A DNA stretch of 64,000 nt from Pseudescherichia vulneris NBRC 102420 (GTDB lineage Bacteria > Pseudomonadota > Gammaproteobacteria > Enterobacterales > Enterobacteriaceae). This document shows positions 29,752 to 42,053 of the stretch, in pieces. Below the pieces are notes generated by a model. The model saw nothing but the letters and a program-made list of their open reading frames with translations. It did not search any database and had not been told where the DNA came from. The stretch covers positions 57,224 through 121,223 of the forward strand of contig NZ_BBMZ01000022.1 in assembly GCF_000759795.1 (NCBI RefSeq). The letters run 5' to 3'. The number at the start of each line of letters is the position of its first letter. Position 1 is the first letter of the stretch. The position numbers and the translations under genes were made by a program.

Positions 29752-32124
29752 ATGAAAAGAAAACTTTCCTGGATTTGTGCAGTGGCGGTTGGGATGAGCG
29801 CATTCCCGTCGCTGGTCGCCCATGCAGCACCGGCTAATTCGATGGTTACCGTGCCTGCCGCCCCCGAGACGCCTGCCGCGCAGGCCGCTGTGCCTGCTGC
29901 CGCTACCGCCGCCGAACCGCAGGCCGTTGGCCAGGTGATGCCTGGCGTCACTGGTGCAAATGCGCCTATCGTTGCGGAGAACGCGCCGTCGCGGGAGGTT
30001 AAGCTCTCTTTCGCCCAGATCGCCCCGCCGCCGGGCAGCATGGTGCTGCGTGGCGTTCAGCCCGACGGCCAGATTGAGTTCGGCATGCGCAGCGACGAAG
30101 TGGTGTCGAAGGCGATGCTGAACCTGGAGTACACCCCGTCGCCGTCGCTGCTGCCGGTGCAGTCGCAGCTGAAGGTCTATCTGAACGATGAGCTGATGGG
30201 CGTCCTGCCTGTCACCAAAGAGCAGCTAGGTAAAAAGACGCTGGCCCAGCTGGCTATCGACCCGCTCTATATCACCGACTTCAACCGGGTACGGTTGGAG
30301 TTTGTGGGTCACTACCGCGACGTCTGCGAAAACCCGGCCAGCAGCACGCTGTGGATGGATGTCGGGCGCAGCAGCTCCCTGGAGATGACCTACCAGACCC
30401 TGCCGCTGAAAAACGACCTGTCACACTTCCCGGTACCGTTCTATGACGCCCGTGATAACCGTCCGCTGGTACTGCCGATGGTCTTTGCTGGCGCACCGGC
30501 GCTGGCACAGCAGCAGGCGGCGGGCATCGTTGCCTCCTTCTTTGGCTCCCGCATGGGCTGGCGCGGCCAGAGCTTCCCGGTGCTCTACAACGGCCTGCCG
30601 GATCGTAACGCCATCGTGTTTGCCACCAACGACAAGCGTCCGGATTTCCTGCGCGACATGCCGCCGGTGAAGGCCCCGACGGTGATGATGATGGATCACC
30701 CTCAGAACCCTTACGTCAAGCTGCTGGTGGTCCTTGGCCGCGACGATAAAGATCTTCTCCAGGCGGCGAAAGGCATTGCTCAGGGCAACGTGCTGTTCCG
30801 GGGCGATCGCGTAGAGGTGAACGACGTTAAGCCGCTGCTGGCGCGTAAGCCGTACGACGCACCGAACTGGGTGCGTACCGACCGGGCGATCTCGTTTGGC
30901 GAGCTGAAATCCTATGAGGAGCAGCTTCAGTCGGTTGGCCTTGAGCCGAACCCGATCAGCGTGGCGCTGAACCTGCCGCCGGATCTCTATTTGCTGCGCA
31001 GCACCGGCATCGATATGGATCTCAACTACCGTTACACCGCGCCGCCGACCAAAGACAGCTCGCGGATGGATATCAGCCTGAACAACCAGTTCCTGCAATC
31101 CTTCAGCCTCACCAGCAACCAGGATACCAACCGCCTGCTGCTGCGCCTGCCGGTTCTGCAGGGGCTGCTGGATAGCAAAACTGCCGTGACCATTCCGGCG
31201 CTGCAGCTGGGCGCGCTTAACCAGCTGCGCTTTGATTTCCAGTACATGAACCCGATGCCGGGCGGCACCGTCGATAACTGCATCACCTTCCAGCCGGTGC
31301 AGAACCGGGTGGTGATTGGCGATGACTCGACCATCGACTTCTCGAAGTACTACCACTTTATTGCAATGCCGGACCTGCGCGCCTTTGCTAACGCGGGCTT
31401 CCCGTTCAGCCGAATGGCGGACCTTGCGGACACCATCGTGGTGCTGCCTGCTAACCCGACCCAGGGCCAGCTGGCGACGCTGCTGGACTCCATCGGCCAG
31501 CTTGGGGCGCAAACCGGCCTCCCGGCGGTTAACCTGACCCTGACCAACGACGGCAGCCAGATCCAGAATAAGGATGCCGACGTGCTGGTCATCGGTACCA
31601 TTCCGGATAGCCTGAAGGATGACAAGCGCATCGACCTGCTGGTGCAGGCGACGCAGAGCTGGGTGAAGACCCCGCAGCGCCAGACCACCTTCCCGTCTAT
31701 CGTCCCGGATAACACCGATCGCCAGGCGGATGCCCAGACGGCGGTCACCTCTAGCGGCCCGATGGCGGCCATTGTCGGCTTCCAGTCGCCGTACAACGAT
31801 CAGCGCAGCGTCATTGCCCTGCTGGCAGACAGCCCGCGCGGTTACGAGCTGCTGAACGAGGCGATGAACGACAGCGGCAAGCGTGCGGCAATGTATGGTT
31901 CCGTCACGGTGATCCGCGAGTCCGGCGTCAATGGTCTGCGGGTAGGGGATGTCTACTACGTCGGTCACCTGCCGTGGTTCGAGCGTATCTGGTATGCGCT
32001 CTCTAACCACCCGGTACTGCTGGCGGTGCTCGCCGCGGTGAGCGTCGTGCTGCTGGCCTGGGTACTGTGGCGTCTGCTGCGTATCATCAGCCGCCGCCGT
32101 CTCGACCCGCATGATGACGAGTAA
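29752..32124 (+). CDS. bcsB: BcsB, periplasmic cellulose synthase subunit (E. coli-type)
   Basis: This 790-residue protein (E. coli 779 aa) has signal peptide MKRKLSWICAVAVGMSAFPS and a Pro/Ala-rich linker (about 25-75). Carbohydrate-binding and flavodoxin-like modules follow (DLSHFPVPFYDARDN, GDDSTIDFSKYYHF), then a C-terminal anchor helix. It multimerises around BcsA in the periplasm. I chose the ATG at 29752, as in E. coli; the reading frame also extends upstream into bcsA. bcsZ follows 3 bp after the stop. Confidence 0.96.
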   Translation: MKRKLSWICAVAVGMSAFPSLVAHAAPANSMVTVPAAPETPAAQAAVPAAATAAEPQAVGQVMPGVTGANAPIVAENAPSREVKLSFAQIAPPPGSMVLRGVQPDGQIEFGMRSDEVVSKAMLNLEYTPSPSLLPVQSQLKVYLNDELMGVLPVTKEQLGKKTLAQLAIDPLYITDFNRVRLEFVGHYRDVCENPASSTLWMDVGRSSSLEMTYQTLPLKNDLSHFPVPFYDARDNRPLVLPMVFAGAPALAQQQAAGIVASFFGSRMGWRGQSFPVLYNGLPDRNAIVFATNDKRPDFLRDMPPVKAPTVMMMDHPQNPYVKLLVVLGRDDKDLLQAAKGIAQGNVLFRGDRVEVNDVKPLLARKPYDAPNWVRTDRAISFGELKSYEEQLQSVGLEPNPISVALNLPPDLYLLRSTGIDMDLNYRYTAPPTKDSSRMDISLNNQFLQSFSLTSNQDTNRLLLRLPVLQGLLDSKTAVTIPALQLGALNQLRFDFQYMNPMPGGTVDNCITFQPVQNRVVIGDDSTIDFSKYYHFIAMPDLRAFANAGFPFSRMADLADTIVVLPANPTQGQLATLLDSIGQLGAQTGLPAVNLTLTNDGSQIQNKDADVLVIGTIPDSLKDDKRIDLLVQATQSWVKTPQRQTTFPSIVPDNTDRQADAQTAVTSSGPMAAIVGFQSPYNDQRSVIALLADSPRGYELLNEAMNDSGKRAAMYGSVTVIRESGVNGLRVGDVYYVGHLPWFERIWYALSNHPVLLAVLAAVSVVLLAWVLWRLLRIISRRRLDPHDDE

Positions 32125-32127
32125 GCC

Positions 32128-33231
32128 ATGAAAACCTTACTGCGTGGCGCGATAGCGGCCACCCTGCTGCTGGCGGCGGCGAGTACGCACGCTGCCTGTA
32201 GCTGGCCGGCCTGGGTGCAGTTTAAAAAAGATTACCTCAGCGACGGTGGCCGGGTTATCGATCCCAGCGATGCCCGGAAGATCACCACCTCCGAGGGGCA
32301 GAGCTATGGGCTGTTTTTTGCTCTTGCCGCCAACGACCGGCCCGGCTTTGACAAGATCTTAACCTGGACCGAGGATAACCTCGCCGAGGGCGATCTCGCG
32401 GCCCATCTTCCTGCCTGGCTGTGGGGCAAGAAGGGCGAGGAGGAGTGGGCCATACTGGATACCAACTCCGCCTCCGACGCCGATATCTGGATCGTCTGGT
32501 CGCTGTTTGAGGCCGGACGCCTGTGGAAAGAGCCGCGCTACACCGCGCTGGCTCAGGGGCTGCTCAAGCATATCGTCAGCGAAGAGGTGGTAAGCGTGCC
32601 GGGACTGGGCTCTATGCTGCTGCCGGGTAAAATTGGCTTCGCCGAGAAAGAGAGCTGGCGCTTTAACCCCAGCTATCTGCCGCCGCAGGTGGCGCAGTAT
32701 CTCACCCGCTTTGGCGCGCCCTGGAGCACGCTGCGGGAGACTAACCTGCGGCTGCTGCTGGAGACCGCCCCTAAAGGCTTCTCTCCAGACTGGGTGAGCT
32801 ATGAAAAAAATCGCGGCTGGAACCTGAAGCCCGAGAGCAAGCTGGTCTCCAGCTACGACGCTATCCGTGTCTACCTGTGGGTCGGCATGATGCACGACAG
32901 CGATCTGCAAAAAAATCGTCTGCTGGCGCGCCTTAAGCCGATGGCGGCGCTGACGGCGAAAAACGGCGTGCCGCCGGAGAAGGTCAACGTGACGACCGGC
33001 GCGGCCCAGGGCAACGGCGCGACGGGCTTCTCTGCCGCCCTGCTGCCGTTTATGCAAAACCGCGACGCACAGGCGGTGCTACGCCAGCGGGTTGCCGATA
33101 ACCCGCCCGGCAGCGACGCCTATTACAGCTACGTGCTTACCCTTTTCGGACAGGGCTGGGATGAGCACCGTTTTCGTTTCACCTCCCAAGGTGAACTCCA
33201 ACCTGACTGGGGCCAGGAATGCGCACGCTAA
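32128..33231 (+). CDS. bcsZ: BcsZ, periplasmic GH8 endo-beta-1,4-glucanase (E. coli-type)
   Basis: This 367-residue protein (E. coli 368 aa) has signal peptide [19 protein letters not shown]. The catalytic acid Glu56 lies in [12 protein letters not shown], and [12 protein letters not shown] carries the GH8 signature. It cleaves cellulose in the periplasm and tunes polymer length and secretion. The 3' end overlaps bcsC by 13 bp. Confidence 0.96.
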   Translation: MKTLLRGAIAATLLLAAASTHAACSWPAWVQFKKDYLSDGGRVIDPSDARKITTSEGQSYGLFFALAANDRPGFDKILTWTEDNLAEGDLAAHLPAWLWGKKGEEEWAILDTNSASDADIWIVWSLFEAGRLWKEPRYTALAQGLLKHIVSEEVVSVPGLGSMLLPGKIGFAEKESWRFNPSYLPPQVAQYLTRFGAPWSTLRETNLRLLLETAPKGFSPDWVSYEKNRGWNLKPESKLVSSYDAIRVYLWVGMMHDSDLQKNRLLARLKPMAALTAKNGVPPEKVNVTTGAAQGNGATGFSAALLPFMQNRDAQAVLRQRVADNPPGSDAYYSYVLTLFGQGWDEHRFRFTSQGELQPDWGQECAR

Positions 33232-36200
33232 CCCTACGCTTACTTGCTTTATCGCTGGGCATCGCGCTGATGCCAAAGACGTATGCGGCCCCGACAGCCC
33301 AGCAGCAACAGCTGCTGGAGCAGGTTCGGCTCGGGGAGTCCACCCGGCGTGAGGATCTGGTGCGCCAGTCGCTCTACCGGCTGGAACTTATCGATCCCAA
33401 TAATCCTGAAGTGATTGCCGCCCGCCAGCGCTATCTGCTGCGCCAGGGCGACACCGCAGGCGCGCAGCAGCAGCTCGATCGGCTCGCCCAGCTCGCGCCC
33501 GACTCGGCGGCCTACCGCGAAGCGCAAAGCGCGATGACGCTCTCTACCGCCCAAGGGCGGCAGGGGTTGCAGGAGGCGCGGCTGCTGGCGACGACCGGCC
33601 ACACGGCGGAGGCCATCGCGGCGTACGACAAGCTGTTGCAGGGTAACCCTCCCGATAGCGATCTCGCTGCCGAGTACTGGACGCTGGTGGCGAAGGTTCC
33701 CGAGCGGCGTAATCAGGCCATTACGCAGCTGAAGAGCGCCAACAGCCGCTACCCCGGCAATCCACAGATGCAAAACTCGCTGGCGCAGCTGCTGTTTGCC
33801 AATGGGCGCAGCGACGAGGGCTATACCGTCCTGCGGCAGATGGCGAAGTCGGGCACCACCCGCGAAGCGGCGGCGGCCATCTGGTATCAACAGATTCAAA
33901 ACATGCCGGTGAGCGATGCCAGCGTACAGGCGCTGCAACAGTTCTTGAACGAGTTTAGCGACGGCGATACGGTGGAGACCGCCCGGGCGACGCTGGCGAA
34001 ACAGCAGCAGCAGTTGGCCGATCCGGCGTTTCGCGCCCGCTCCCGTGGGCTGGCCGCGGTGGATGCCGGACAGGGCGGGCAGGCTATCGCCTCGCTGCAG
34101 CAGGCGCTGAGCGCCGACCAGAACGACGGTGAAACCACCGGGGCGCTCGGCCAGGCCTATTCGCAAAAGGGCGATCGCGCCCGAGCCGTTCCCCTGCTAG
34201 AGAAAGCCATTGCCCTTGCGCCGCAGAGCAGCAACCGCAGCAAGTGGGACAGCCTCCTGCAAACTAACCGCTACTGGCTGCTGATCCAGCAGGGTGACGC
34301 CGCGCTGAAAGCCAATAACCCCGCGCAGGCGGAACGACTTTATCAGCAGGCGCGCGCGGTGGATAACACCGACAGCTACGCGGTGCTGGGGCTGGGGGAC
34401 GCTGCCGTGGCCCGCAAAGATAGTGCCGCCGCCGAACGCTACTATCAGCAGGCGTTGCGCATGGACAGCAGCAACAGCAACGCGATTCGCGGTCTGGCCA
34501 ATATTTACCGCGCGCAGTCGCCGGAAAAAGCCTCCGCCTGGATTGCCTCCCTCCCTGCCAGCCAGCGCCGCAGCGTGGATGACATTGAGCGCAGCCTTGC
34601 CAACGACCGGCTGGCGCAGCAGGCTGAAACCCTGGAGAACCAGGGTCGCTGGGCGCAGGCGGCAGAAATTCAGCGCCGTCGGCTGGCGAGCGATCCGGAT
34701 AGCGTCTGGATCGCCTACCGCCTCTCCCGCGATCTGTGGAGTGCCGGGCAGCACGCCGACGCCGACGCGCAGATGCGCGATCTGGTTCGCCGTCAGCCTA
34801 ACGATCCTACCCAGGTATACGCCTACAGCCTCTATCTCTCCGGCAACGACCAGGATCGTGCCGCCCTGGCGCACCTTAACACTCTGCCGCGCAGCAAATG
34901 GGACAGTAATATGCAGGAGCTGGCGAGCCGCCTTGAGGGCAACCAGCTGCTGGAGACCGCCAATCGCCTGCGCGACAGCGGCAAGGAGTCTGAGGCCGAA
35001 GCTCTGCTTAAGCAGCAGCCCACCTCCACGCGCATCGACCTTACTCTTGCAGACTGGGCGCAGCAGCGCGGGGATTATGCGGCTGCCCGAACCGGGTACG
35101 AGACCGTGCTGGCCCGTGAACCCGCTAACGCCGATGCTCGCCTGAGCCTGGTAGAAGTGGCGATTGCCGAGGGCAATCCGCTTGCGGCGCGCCAGCAGCT
35201 GGCGGCGATGAACGAGATGCCGCAGACCGAGCCGCCGTCTATCAACATGCAGCGTCGAATGGCGCTGGTGCGGGCGCAGCTGGGGGATAGAGTCCTGGCC
35301 CAGCGCACCTACGACACCATCGTGCCCGAGGCGAAGACCCTGCCGCCGTCGCAGGATAGCGCCCTGGTGCTGCGTGACTACGCCCGCTTCCAGCAGGCCA
35401 ACGGTCAGCCGCAGCCTGCGCTGGAGAGCTATAACCAGGCAATGGTCGCGGCAGGTATTGCAGCGACGCCCGCCCGGGATAACGACACCTTTACCCGCCA
35501 GACGCGTAACGATGCCAGCGATGACTGGCTGAAGCGCGGCCTGCGCAGCGATGCGGCCGATCTCTATCGTCAGCAGGATCTGAACGTTACGCTGGCGCAT
35601 GACTACTGGGGCTCCAGCGGCACCGGCGGCTACTCCGATCTGAAGGCCAACACCACCATGCTGCAGGCCGATGCGCCGCTTGCCGATGGGCGGATGTTCT
35701 TCCGTACCGACTACGTCAATATGAATGCGGGCTCGTTCGCCACCGACGAGAACGGGCTGTACGATCCCAACTGGGGGACCTGCGGCCAGCTCAGCTGCGT
35801 CAACGGCGATAAGAGCCAGTCTGATGCCGGGGCGAGCATTGCGGTCGGCTGGCGCAACGACACCTGGGCAGGCGATATCGGCACTACGCCGATGGGCTTC
35901 CGGGTGGTGGATATCGTCGGCGGCCTGAGCTACAGCAACGATCTCGGCCCGGTAGGCTACACGCTGGACGTGCATCGTCGGCCGATCTCCAGCTCTCTGC
36001 TGGCCTTCGGCGGTCAAAAAGATGCCTCCAGCTACTACCATGACCCGGAAGATCCCGATAACGACAACGGCAACGATCGCGGCGGCACCGGTAAGACCTG
36101 GGGCGGCGTCCGGTCAACCGGCGGCGGGGTGAGCCTGAGCTATGACCAGGGCGAAGCGAACGGCGTCTGGGCGAGCCTGAGCGCCGACTCGCTCACCGGC

Positions 36201-36758
36201 AAGAACGTAGACGACAACTGGCGCGTGCGCTGGATGTCGGGCTACTACTACAAGCTGGTCAACGAAGATAACCGTCGCCTCACCGTCGGCCTGAACAACA
36301 TGCTCTGGCACTATGAGAAGGATCTCAGCGGCTACACCCTGGGCCAGGGGGGCTACTACAGCCCGCAGAAATATCTCTCGTTTGCCGTGCCGGTAACGTG
36401 GCGTCAAAGAACGGAGAACTGGTCGTGGGAGCTGGGCGGCTCGGTCTCCTGGTCGCACTCGGCCACCCGCACCCAGGCCACCTATCCCAAGCTTAACCTG
36501 ATCCCGGATACCTATCGCGATCGGGCGGCGGAGGAGAAAGAGTTTGGATCGAAAAGCAACGGCTTTGGCTATACGGCGCGCGCCCTGCTTGAACGGCGCA
36601 TAACCTCTAACTGGTCCATTGGCGCGGCTATCGATATTCAGCAGGCGGAGGATTATACCCCGAGCCACGGCATGCTCTACGTCCGCTACTCCCAGGGGGG
36701 CTGGCAGGGCGATATGGACTCGCCGCCGCGGCCGCTGACGCCTCACGCAGACTGGTAA
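33219..36758 (+). CDS. bcsC: BcsC, cellulose export TPR/outer-membrane porin (E. coli-type)
   Basis: This 1179-residue protein (E. coli 1157 aa) has signal peptide [18 protein letters not shown] and about nineteen TPR-like repeats to residue ~770. The C-terminal barrel contains [17 protein letters not shown]. It links the periplasmic glucan to the outer-membrane exit, and the TPR region contacts peptidoglycan. After the last predicted strand (MLYVRYS) an unusual hydrophilic, Pro-rich tail ([13 protein letters not shown]) extends the C-terminus. It is the last bcs gene. Confidence 0.95.
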   Translation: MRTLTLRLLALSLGIALMPKTYAAPTAQQQQLLEQVRLGESTRREDLVRQSLYRLELIDPNNPEVIAARQRYLLRQGDTAGAQQQLDRLAQLAPDSAAYREAQSAMTLSTAQGRQGLQEARLLATTGHTAEAIAAYDKLLQGNPPDSDLAAEYWTLVAKVPERRNQAITQLKSANSRYPGNPQMQNSLAQLLFANGRSDEGYTVLRQMAKSGTTREAAAAIWYQQIQNMPVSDASVQALQQFLNEFSDGDTVETARATLAKQQQQLADPAFRARSRGLAAVDAGQGGQAIASLQQALSADQNDGETTGALGQAYSQKGDRARAVPLLEKAIALAPQSSNRSKWDSLLQTNRYWLLIQQGDAALKANNPAQAERLYQQARAVDNTDSYAVLGLGDAAVARKDSAAAERYYQQALRMDSSNSNAIRGLANIYRAQSPEKASAWIASLPASQRRSVDDIERSLANDRLAQQAETLENQGRWAQAAEIQRRRLASDPDSVWIAYRLSRDLWSAGQHADADAQMRDLVRRQPNDPTQVYAYSLYLSGNDQDRAALAHLNTLPRSKWDSNMQELASRLEGNQLLETANRLRDSGKESEAEALLKQQPTSTRIDLTLADWAQQRGDYAAARTGYETVLAREPANADARLSLVEVAIAEGNPLAARQQLAAMNEMPQTEPPSINMQRRMALVRAQLGDRVLAQRTYDTIVPEAKTLPPSQDSALVLRDYARFQQANGQPQPALESYNQAMVAAGIAATPARDNDTFTRQTRNDASDDWLKRGLRSDAADLYRQQDLNVTLAHDYWGSSGTGGYSDLKANTTMLQADAPLADGRMFFRTDYVNMNAGSFATDENGLYDPNWGTCGQLSCVNGDKSQSDAGASIAVGWRNDTWAGDIGTTPMGFRVVDIVGGLSYSNDLGPVGYTLDVHRRPISSSLLAFGGQKDASSYYHDPEDPDNDNGNDRGGTGKTWGGVRSTGGGVSLSYDQGEANGVWASLSADSLTGKNVDDNWRVRWMSGYYYKLVNEDNRRLTVGLNNMLWHYEKDLSGYTLGQGGYYSPQKYLSFAVPVTWRQRTENWSWELGGSVSWSHSATRTQATYPKLNLIPDTYRDRAAEEKEFGSKSNGFGYTARALLERRITSNWSIGAAIDIQQAEDYTPSHGMLYVRYSQGGWQGDMDSPPRPLTPHADW

Positions 36759-36787
36759 CGCACCAGGCTCTCTATCCCGGTCTTAAT

Positions 36788-36820
36788 CTGCTGTCAGAAT
36801 CGAGTATACTCTGACAGCAG
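36788..36820. repeat. Perfect 11-bp inverted repeat between bcsC and pdeK
   Basis: CTGCTGTCAGA (36788-36798) and TCTGACAGCAG (36810-36820) are exact reverse complements around an 11-base loop. There is no T-run. It could be a Rho-dependent or 3'-stabilising hairpin, or an operator for pdeK. Confidence 0.7.
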
Positions 36821-36871
36821 GCAGGTAGCCGTCGGTTACTTTTGCGGACACGGAGTATTTGGAGAGTCAAT

Positions 36872-38878
36872 TTGCGCGTTAGCCGTTCGTTAACTATTAA
36901 ACAGATGGCGATGGTCTCAATCGTCGCCATGGTGTTTATTTTTCTTTTTTGCGTGATTTTGCTGTTCCACTTTGTCCAGCAGAATCGCTACAACACCGGC
37001 ACGCAGCTGGAGAGCATCGCGCGCTCGGTGCGTGAGCCGCTGTCCGCCGCCATCCTGAAAGGCGACATCGCCGATGCGGAGGCGATCCTTAAACGCATCC
37101 AGCCTGCGGGCGTGGTCAGCCGGGCGGACGTCGTCTTGCCGAATCAGTTCCAGGCTCTGCGCATGAGCTTTATTCCCGAGCGGCCGGTTCCGGTGACCAT
37201 CACCCGGCTCTTTGAGCTGCCGGTGCAGATCTCCCTGCCTATCTACTCTATGGAGCGCCCGGCCAACCCCCAGCCGCTGGCCTATCTGGTGCTGCAGGCG
37301 GACTCGTTCCGCATGTACAAGTTTGTGATGAGCACCGTTTCAACGTTAGTCACTACTTACTTACTTTTAGTGCTGATCATGACGGTGGCGCTGACCTGGT
37401 GCATTAGCCGACTGATTATCCGCCCGCTGCGCAAGATCGCCCGCGAGCTAAACGACCTGTCGCCGCAGGATCAGCTGGGGCACCAGCTGGCGCTGCCCCG
37501 TCACCATCATGACGATGAGATCGGCATGCTGGTGCGCGGCTATAACCGCAACCAGCAGATGGTGTTGCGCCAGCATGAAGAGCTGAACAGCCAGGCGACG
37601 CGTTTCCCCATCTCGGATCTGCCCAACAAAGCCTTTATGATGGCGCTGCTGGAGCAGACCGTGGCCCGGCAAAAAACCCTCGCGCTGATGGTGATCGCCT
37701 GTGAAACCCTACAGGATACGGCGGGCGTGCTGAAAGAGAGCCAGCGCGAAATGCTGCTCCTGACGCTGGTAGAGAAAATGAAGTCGGTGCTGGCTCCGCG
37801 CATGGTGCTGGCGCAGGCGAGCCTGGACACCTTTGTTATTATCGGCCACGGCGCGAGCGAGCCGTGGCACGCCATTACGCTGGGTCAGCAAGTGCTCACT
37901 GTTATTAATGAGCGCCTGCCGGTGCAGGGCATTCAGCTGCGTCCGAGCGCCAGCATCGGTATCGCCATGTTCTACGGCGACGTGACGGCGGAGCAGCTCT
38001 ACCGTCGGGCTATCTCGGCAGCGCTCTCGGCCCGCCGCAAAGGCAAAAACCAGATCCAGTTCTTTGATCCGGAGCAGATGGCGACGGCACAGAAGCGGCT
38101 AACGGAAGAGAGCGATATCTTAAACGCGCTGGATAACCATCAGTTTGCTATCTGGCTTCAGCCGCAGGTCAACCTCGCCACCGGGGAGGTGGTCAGCGCC
38201 GAGGCCCTGCTGCGCCAGCAGCAGCCGGACGGTAGCTGGGCGCTGCCGGAGGGACTTATCGACAGCATTGAGTCCTGCGGGCTGATGATTGTTGTCGGCC
38301 AGTGGGTGCTGGAGGAGTCCTGCCGCCAGCTCGCGGCCTGGCAGGCGCGAGGTATTATGCTGCCGCTGTCAGTTAATCTCTCGGCGCTGCAGCTGATGCA
38401 CCAGGATATGGTTGGGGATCTGCTTGCGCTGCTGGAGCGCTACCAGATTGCACCCGGCACCCTGATCCTTGAGGTAACCGAAAGCCGCCGTATTGACGAT
38501 CCACACGCGGCGGTGGCAATTCTCCGTCCGCTGCGCAACGCCGGAGTACGTATTGCGCTGGATGACTTCGGCATGGGTTATGCGGGCCTGCGTCAGCTCC
38601 AGCATATGAAGTCCCTGCCGGTAGACGTGCTGAAAATCGACAAAATTTTTGTTGATGGCCTGCCGGAGGACAGCAGCATGGTCTCGTCAATAATCCATAT
38701 GGCCCGCAGTCTCGATCTGCATGTTATTGCTGAAGGCGTTGAGAGCGAGGCGCAGCGCGCGTGGCTTCAGGAGGCGGGCGTGGAGATGGCCCAGGGTTAT
38801 CTGTTTGGCCGTGCGGTAGCGCCGGAGGCGTTCGAGCAGCAGCATAATCTTCCCCGGCTGGTTGACGGCAGCGCCTAG
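36872..38878 (+). CDS. pdeK: PdeK (YhjK), membrane c-di-GMP phosphodiesterase with degenerate GGDEF
   Basis: This 668-residue protein has a transmembrane helix near residues 12-37, a periplasmic domain, a second helix near 160-180, a HAMP-like segment, a degenerate GGDEF domain (the signature position reads IIGHG) and an EAL domain. The EAL domain has EALLR (Glu444), [10 protein letters not shown] (Asp564/565), KIDK and EGVE, so catalysis is expected. E. coli YhjK has EVL at the first motif. I chose TTG at 36872 ([11 protein letters not shown] as in E. coli) because GGAGAG lies 5 bp upstream; TTG at 36842 lacks one. Its place right after bcsC suggests local control of the cellulose synthases. 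Confidence 0.92.
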   Translation: MRVSRSLTIKQMAMVSIVAMVFIFLFCVILLFHFVQQNRYNTGTQLESIARSVREPLSAAILKGDIADAEAILKRIQPAGVVSRADVVLPNQFQALRMSFIPERPVPVTITRLFELPVQISLPIYSMERPANPQPLAYLVLQADSFRMYKFVMSTVSTLVTTYLLLVLIMTVALTWCISRLIIRPLRKIARELNDLSPQDQLGHQLALPRHHHDDEIGMLVRGYNRNQQMVLRQHEELNSQATRFPISDLPNKAFMMALLEQTVARQKTLALMVIACETLQDTAGVLKESQREMLLLTLVEKMKSVLAPRMVLAQASLDTFVIIGHGASEPWHAITLGQQVLTVINERLPVQGIQLRPSASIGIAMFYGDVTAEQLYRRAISAALSARRKGKNQIQFFDPEQMATAQKRLTEESDILNALDNHQFAIWLQPQVNLATGEVVSAEALLRQQQPDGSWALPEGLIDSIESCGLMIVVGQWVLEESCRQLAAWQARGIMLPLSVNLSALQLMHQDMVGDLLALLERYQIAPGTLILEVTESRRIDDPHAAVAILRPLRNAGVRIALDDFGMGYAGLRQLQHMKSLPVDVLKIDKIFVDGLPEDSSMVSSIIHMARSLDLHVIAEGVESEAQRAWLQEAGVEMAQGYLFGRAVAPEAFEQQHNLPRLVDGSA

Positions 38879-39019
38879 CAATCAGTGCACTTGTGCGAGC
38901 CAGCTCAAATTTCTTAACATTTGTGTTTCAAATTTAGAGTAAGTTTATTTCTGCGATGTTGTTGGGGTGTTATTTTAAGACCGCAGGCGACCTAACCCTA
39001 CAATGCCTGTGGTTTTTAA

Positions 39020-40321
<1,302 letters not shown>

Positions 40322-40425
40322 TCTGCTGACTTATGCCCGTTGTCCCTTGTAGGGGCGCGGGCACCTGCGCATAATTACCCCCTATTTTTTACTTCCCGGT
40401 GTGACGTTTTGCTTTTTTGGCTGTC

Positions 40426-40440
40426 TAACACGGAGTGTTA
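40426..40440. promoter_or_regulatory. Palindrome TAACAC-GGA-GTGTTA upstream of yhjJ
   Basis: A perfect 6+6-bp palindrome with a three-base centre lies 68 bp before the yhjJ start, in the dctA-yhjJ gap. It has the form of a dimeric repressor site. I cannot name the regulator. Confidence 0.35.
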
Positions 40441-40507
40441 AAACTTCATTTTAGGCGGCCTGGGTTGCAGGCGGTCTTTTAACCAGGAATGTTGATCAGG
40501 GGTTTAC

Positions 40508-41998
40508 ATGCAGGGCACAAAAATTCGACTCATAGCTGGCGGTTTGCTAATGATGGCAGCCAGTTACGTGCAGGCAGATGCGCTCCAGCCCGACCCGGCA
40601 TGGCAACAGGGGACACTGGCAAACGGTTTTCAGTGGCAGGTGTTAAGTACGCCGCAGCGCCCCAGCGATCGGGTTGAGATCCGCCTGCTGGTGAATACCG
40701 GTTCGCTGACGGAGAGCACCCAGCAGAGCGGCTTTAGCCACTTTATTCCACGTATCGCTCTGTCCCACAGCGGCAGCCTTGAGCCAGCGCAGGTGCGTGC
40801 GCTCTGGCAGCAGGGCATCGATCCCAAGCGCCCCCTTCCTCCGGCGCTGGTCTCTTATGACTTCACGCTGTTTAATCTCAGCCTGCCCAATAACCGCAGC
40901 GACCTGCTGAAAGAGGCGCTGGTCTACCTCTCGGACATTACCGGCAAGCTCACCGTGACGCCGGAAACGGTAAACCACGCCCTGAGCAGCGACGATATGG
41001 TGGCAACCTGGCCGCCAGAAACCAAAGATAACTGGTGGCGCTACCGCCTGAAAGGATCGACCCTGCTGGGGCACGATCCCGCCTCGCCGCTGAAGAAGCC
41101 GGTCGATCCGGCTCAGCTGAAGGCGTTCTACCAGAAGTGGTATACCCCGGACGCGATGACGCTGATTGTGGTGGGTAATATCGACAGCCGCGCCGTTGGC
41201 GAGCAGATCAATAAAACCTTTGGCGATCTGAAGGGGAAACGCGAGACGCCCGCCCCGGTGCCGACGCTCTCTCCGCTGCCGCGCGAGCCGGTGAGCATCA
41301 TGACCGACGCCGTACGCCAGGACCGGCTCTCGCTGATGTGGGACGTGCCGTGGCAGCCGATTCGTGAATCCGCCGCGCTGGAGCGCTACTGGCGAGCAGA
41401 CGTCGCCCGCGAGGCGCTGTTCTGGCATCTCCAGCAGACCCTTACCAAAAATAACGCCAAAGATATTGGCCTCGGCTTCGACTGCCGAGTGCTGTTCCAG
41501 CGTGCGCAGTGTGCCATTAACGTCGACTCCGCGCCCGATAAGCTCAGCGCCAATCTGGCGATGATTGCCCGCGAGCTGAAGAAGGTGCGCGACAACGGTC
41601 TGTCAGAGGATGAGTTTAACGCCCTGATCGCCCAGAAGAAGCTGGAGCTGCAACGGCTCTTCACGACCTATGCTCGCACCGATACTGACGTGCTGATCAG
41701 CCAGCGTATGCGCTCTCTGCAAAATCAGGTGGTGGATATTGCCCCTGAGCAGTACCAGAGGCTGCGCCAGAACTTCCTCAACGGCCTGACGACCGAGATG
41801 CTGAACCAGAGCTTGCGTCAGCAGCTGACCCAGGATCAGTCGCTGGTGCTGCTGCAGCCGAAAGGCGAGCCGGAGTTTAATATGAAGGAGCTGCAGGCCA
41901 CCTGGGACCAGGTAATGAATGCCGAAACGTCTGCCCTTGTGCCTGCCACTGATGAGGTGCATCAGGACGTGACGGATATTCCTCCCGCTCAGCAGTAG
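40508..41998 (+). CDS. yhjJ: YhjJ, periplasmic M16-family protein, predicted inactive
   Basis: This 496-residue protein (E. coli 498 aa) has a signal peptide (IRLIAGGLLMMAASYVQA) and two M16 peptidase-like domains. The zinc motif HxxEH is replaced by H78-FIP-R82 (GFSHFIPRIALS), so proteolysis is not expected. The same change occurs in E. coli YhjJ. The function is unknown. Start is ATG at 40508 with a nearby CAGG. Confidence 0.92.
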   Translation: MQGTKIRLIAGGLLMMAASYVQADALQPDPAWQQGTLANGFQWQVLSTPQRPSDRVEIRLLVNTGSLTESTQQSGFSHFIPRIALSHSGSLEPAQVRALWQQGIDPKRPLPPALVSYDFTLFNLSLPNNRSDLLKEALVYLSDITGKLTVTPETVNHALSSDDMVATWPPETKDNWWRYRLKGSTLLGHDPASPLKKPVDPAQLKAFYQKWYTPDAMTLIVVGNIDSRAVGEQINKTFGDLKGKRETPAPVPTLSPLPREPVSIMTDAVRQDRLSLMWDVPWQPIRESAALERYWRADVAREALFWHLQQTLTKNNAKDIGLGFDCRVLFQRAQCAINVDSAPDKLSANLAMIARELKKVRDNGLSEDEFNALIAQKKLELQRLFTTYARTDTDVLISQRMRSLQNQVVDIAPEQYQRLRQNFLNGLTTEMLNQSLRQQLTQDQSLVLLQPKGEPEFNMKELQATWDQVMNAETSALVPATDEVHQDVTDIPPAQQ

Positions 41999-42053
41999 CG
42001 CCGTGCGGTTTACCGGCCCGCTGCCAGCGGCAGGGGCCGGAAACGCTCGTCGA

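Noticed and set aside
40508..41998. Active zinc peptidase (M16) assignment for yhjJ
   Set aside because: The HxxEH motif reads HFIPR, so the zinc site is not formed.
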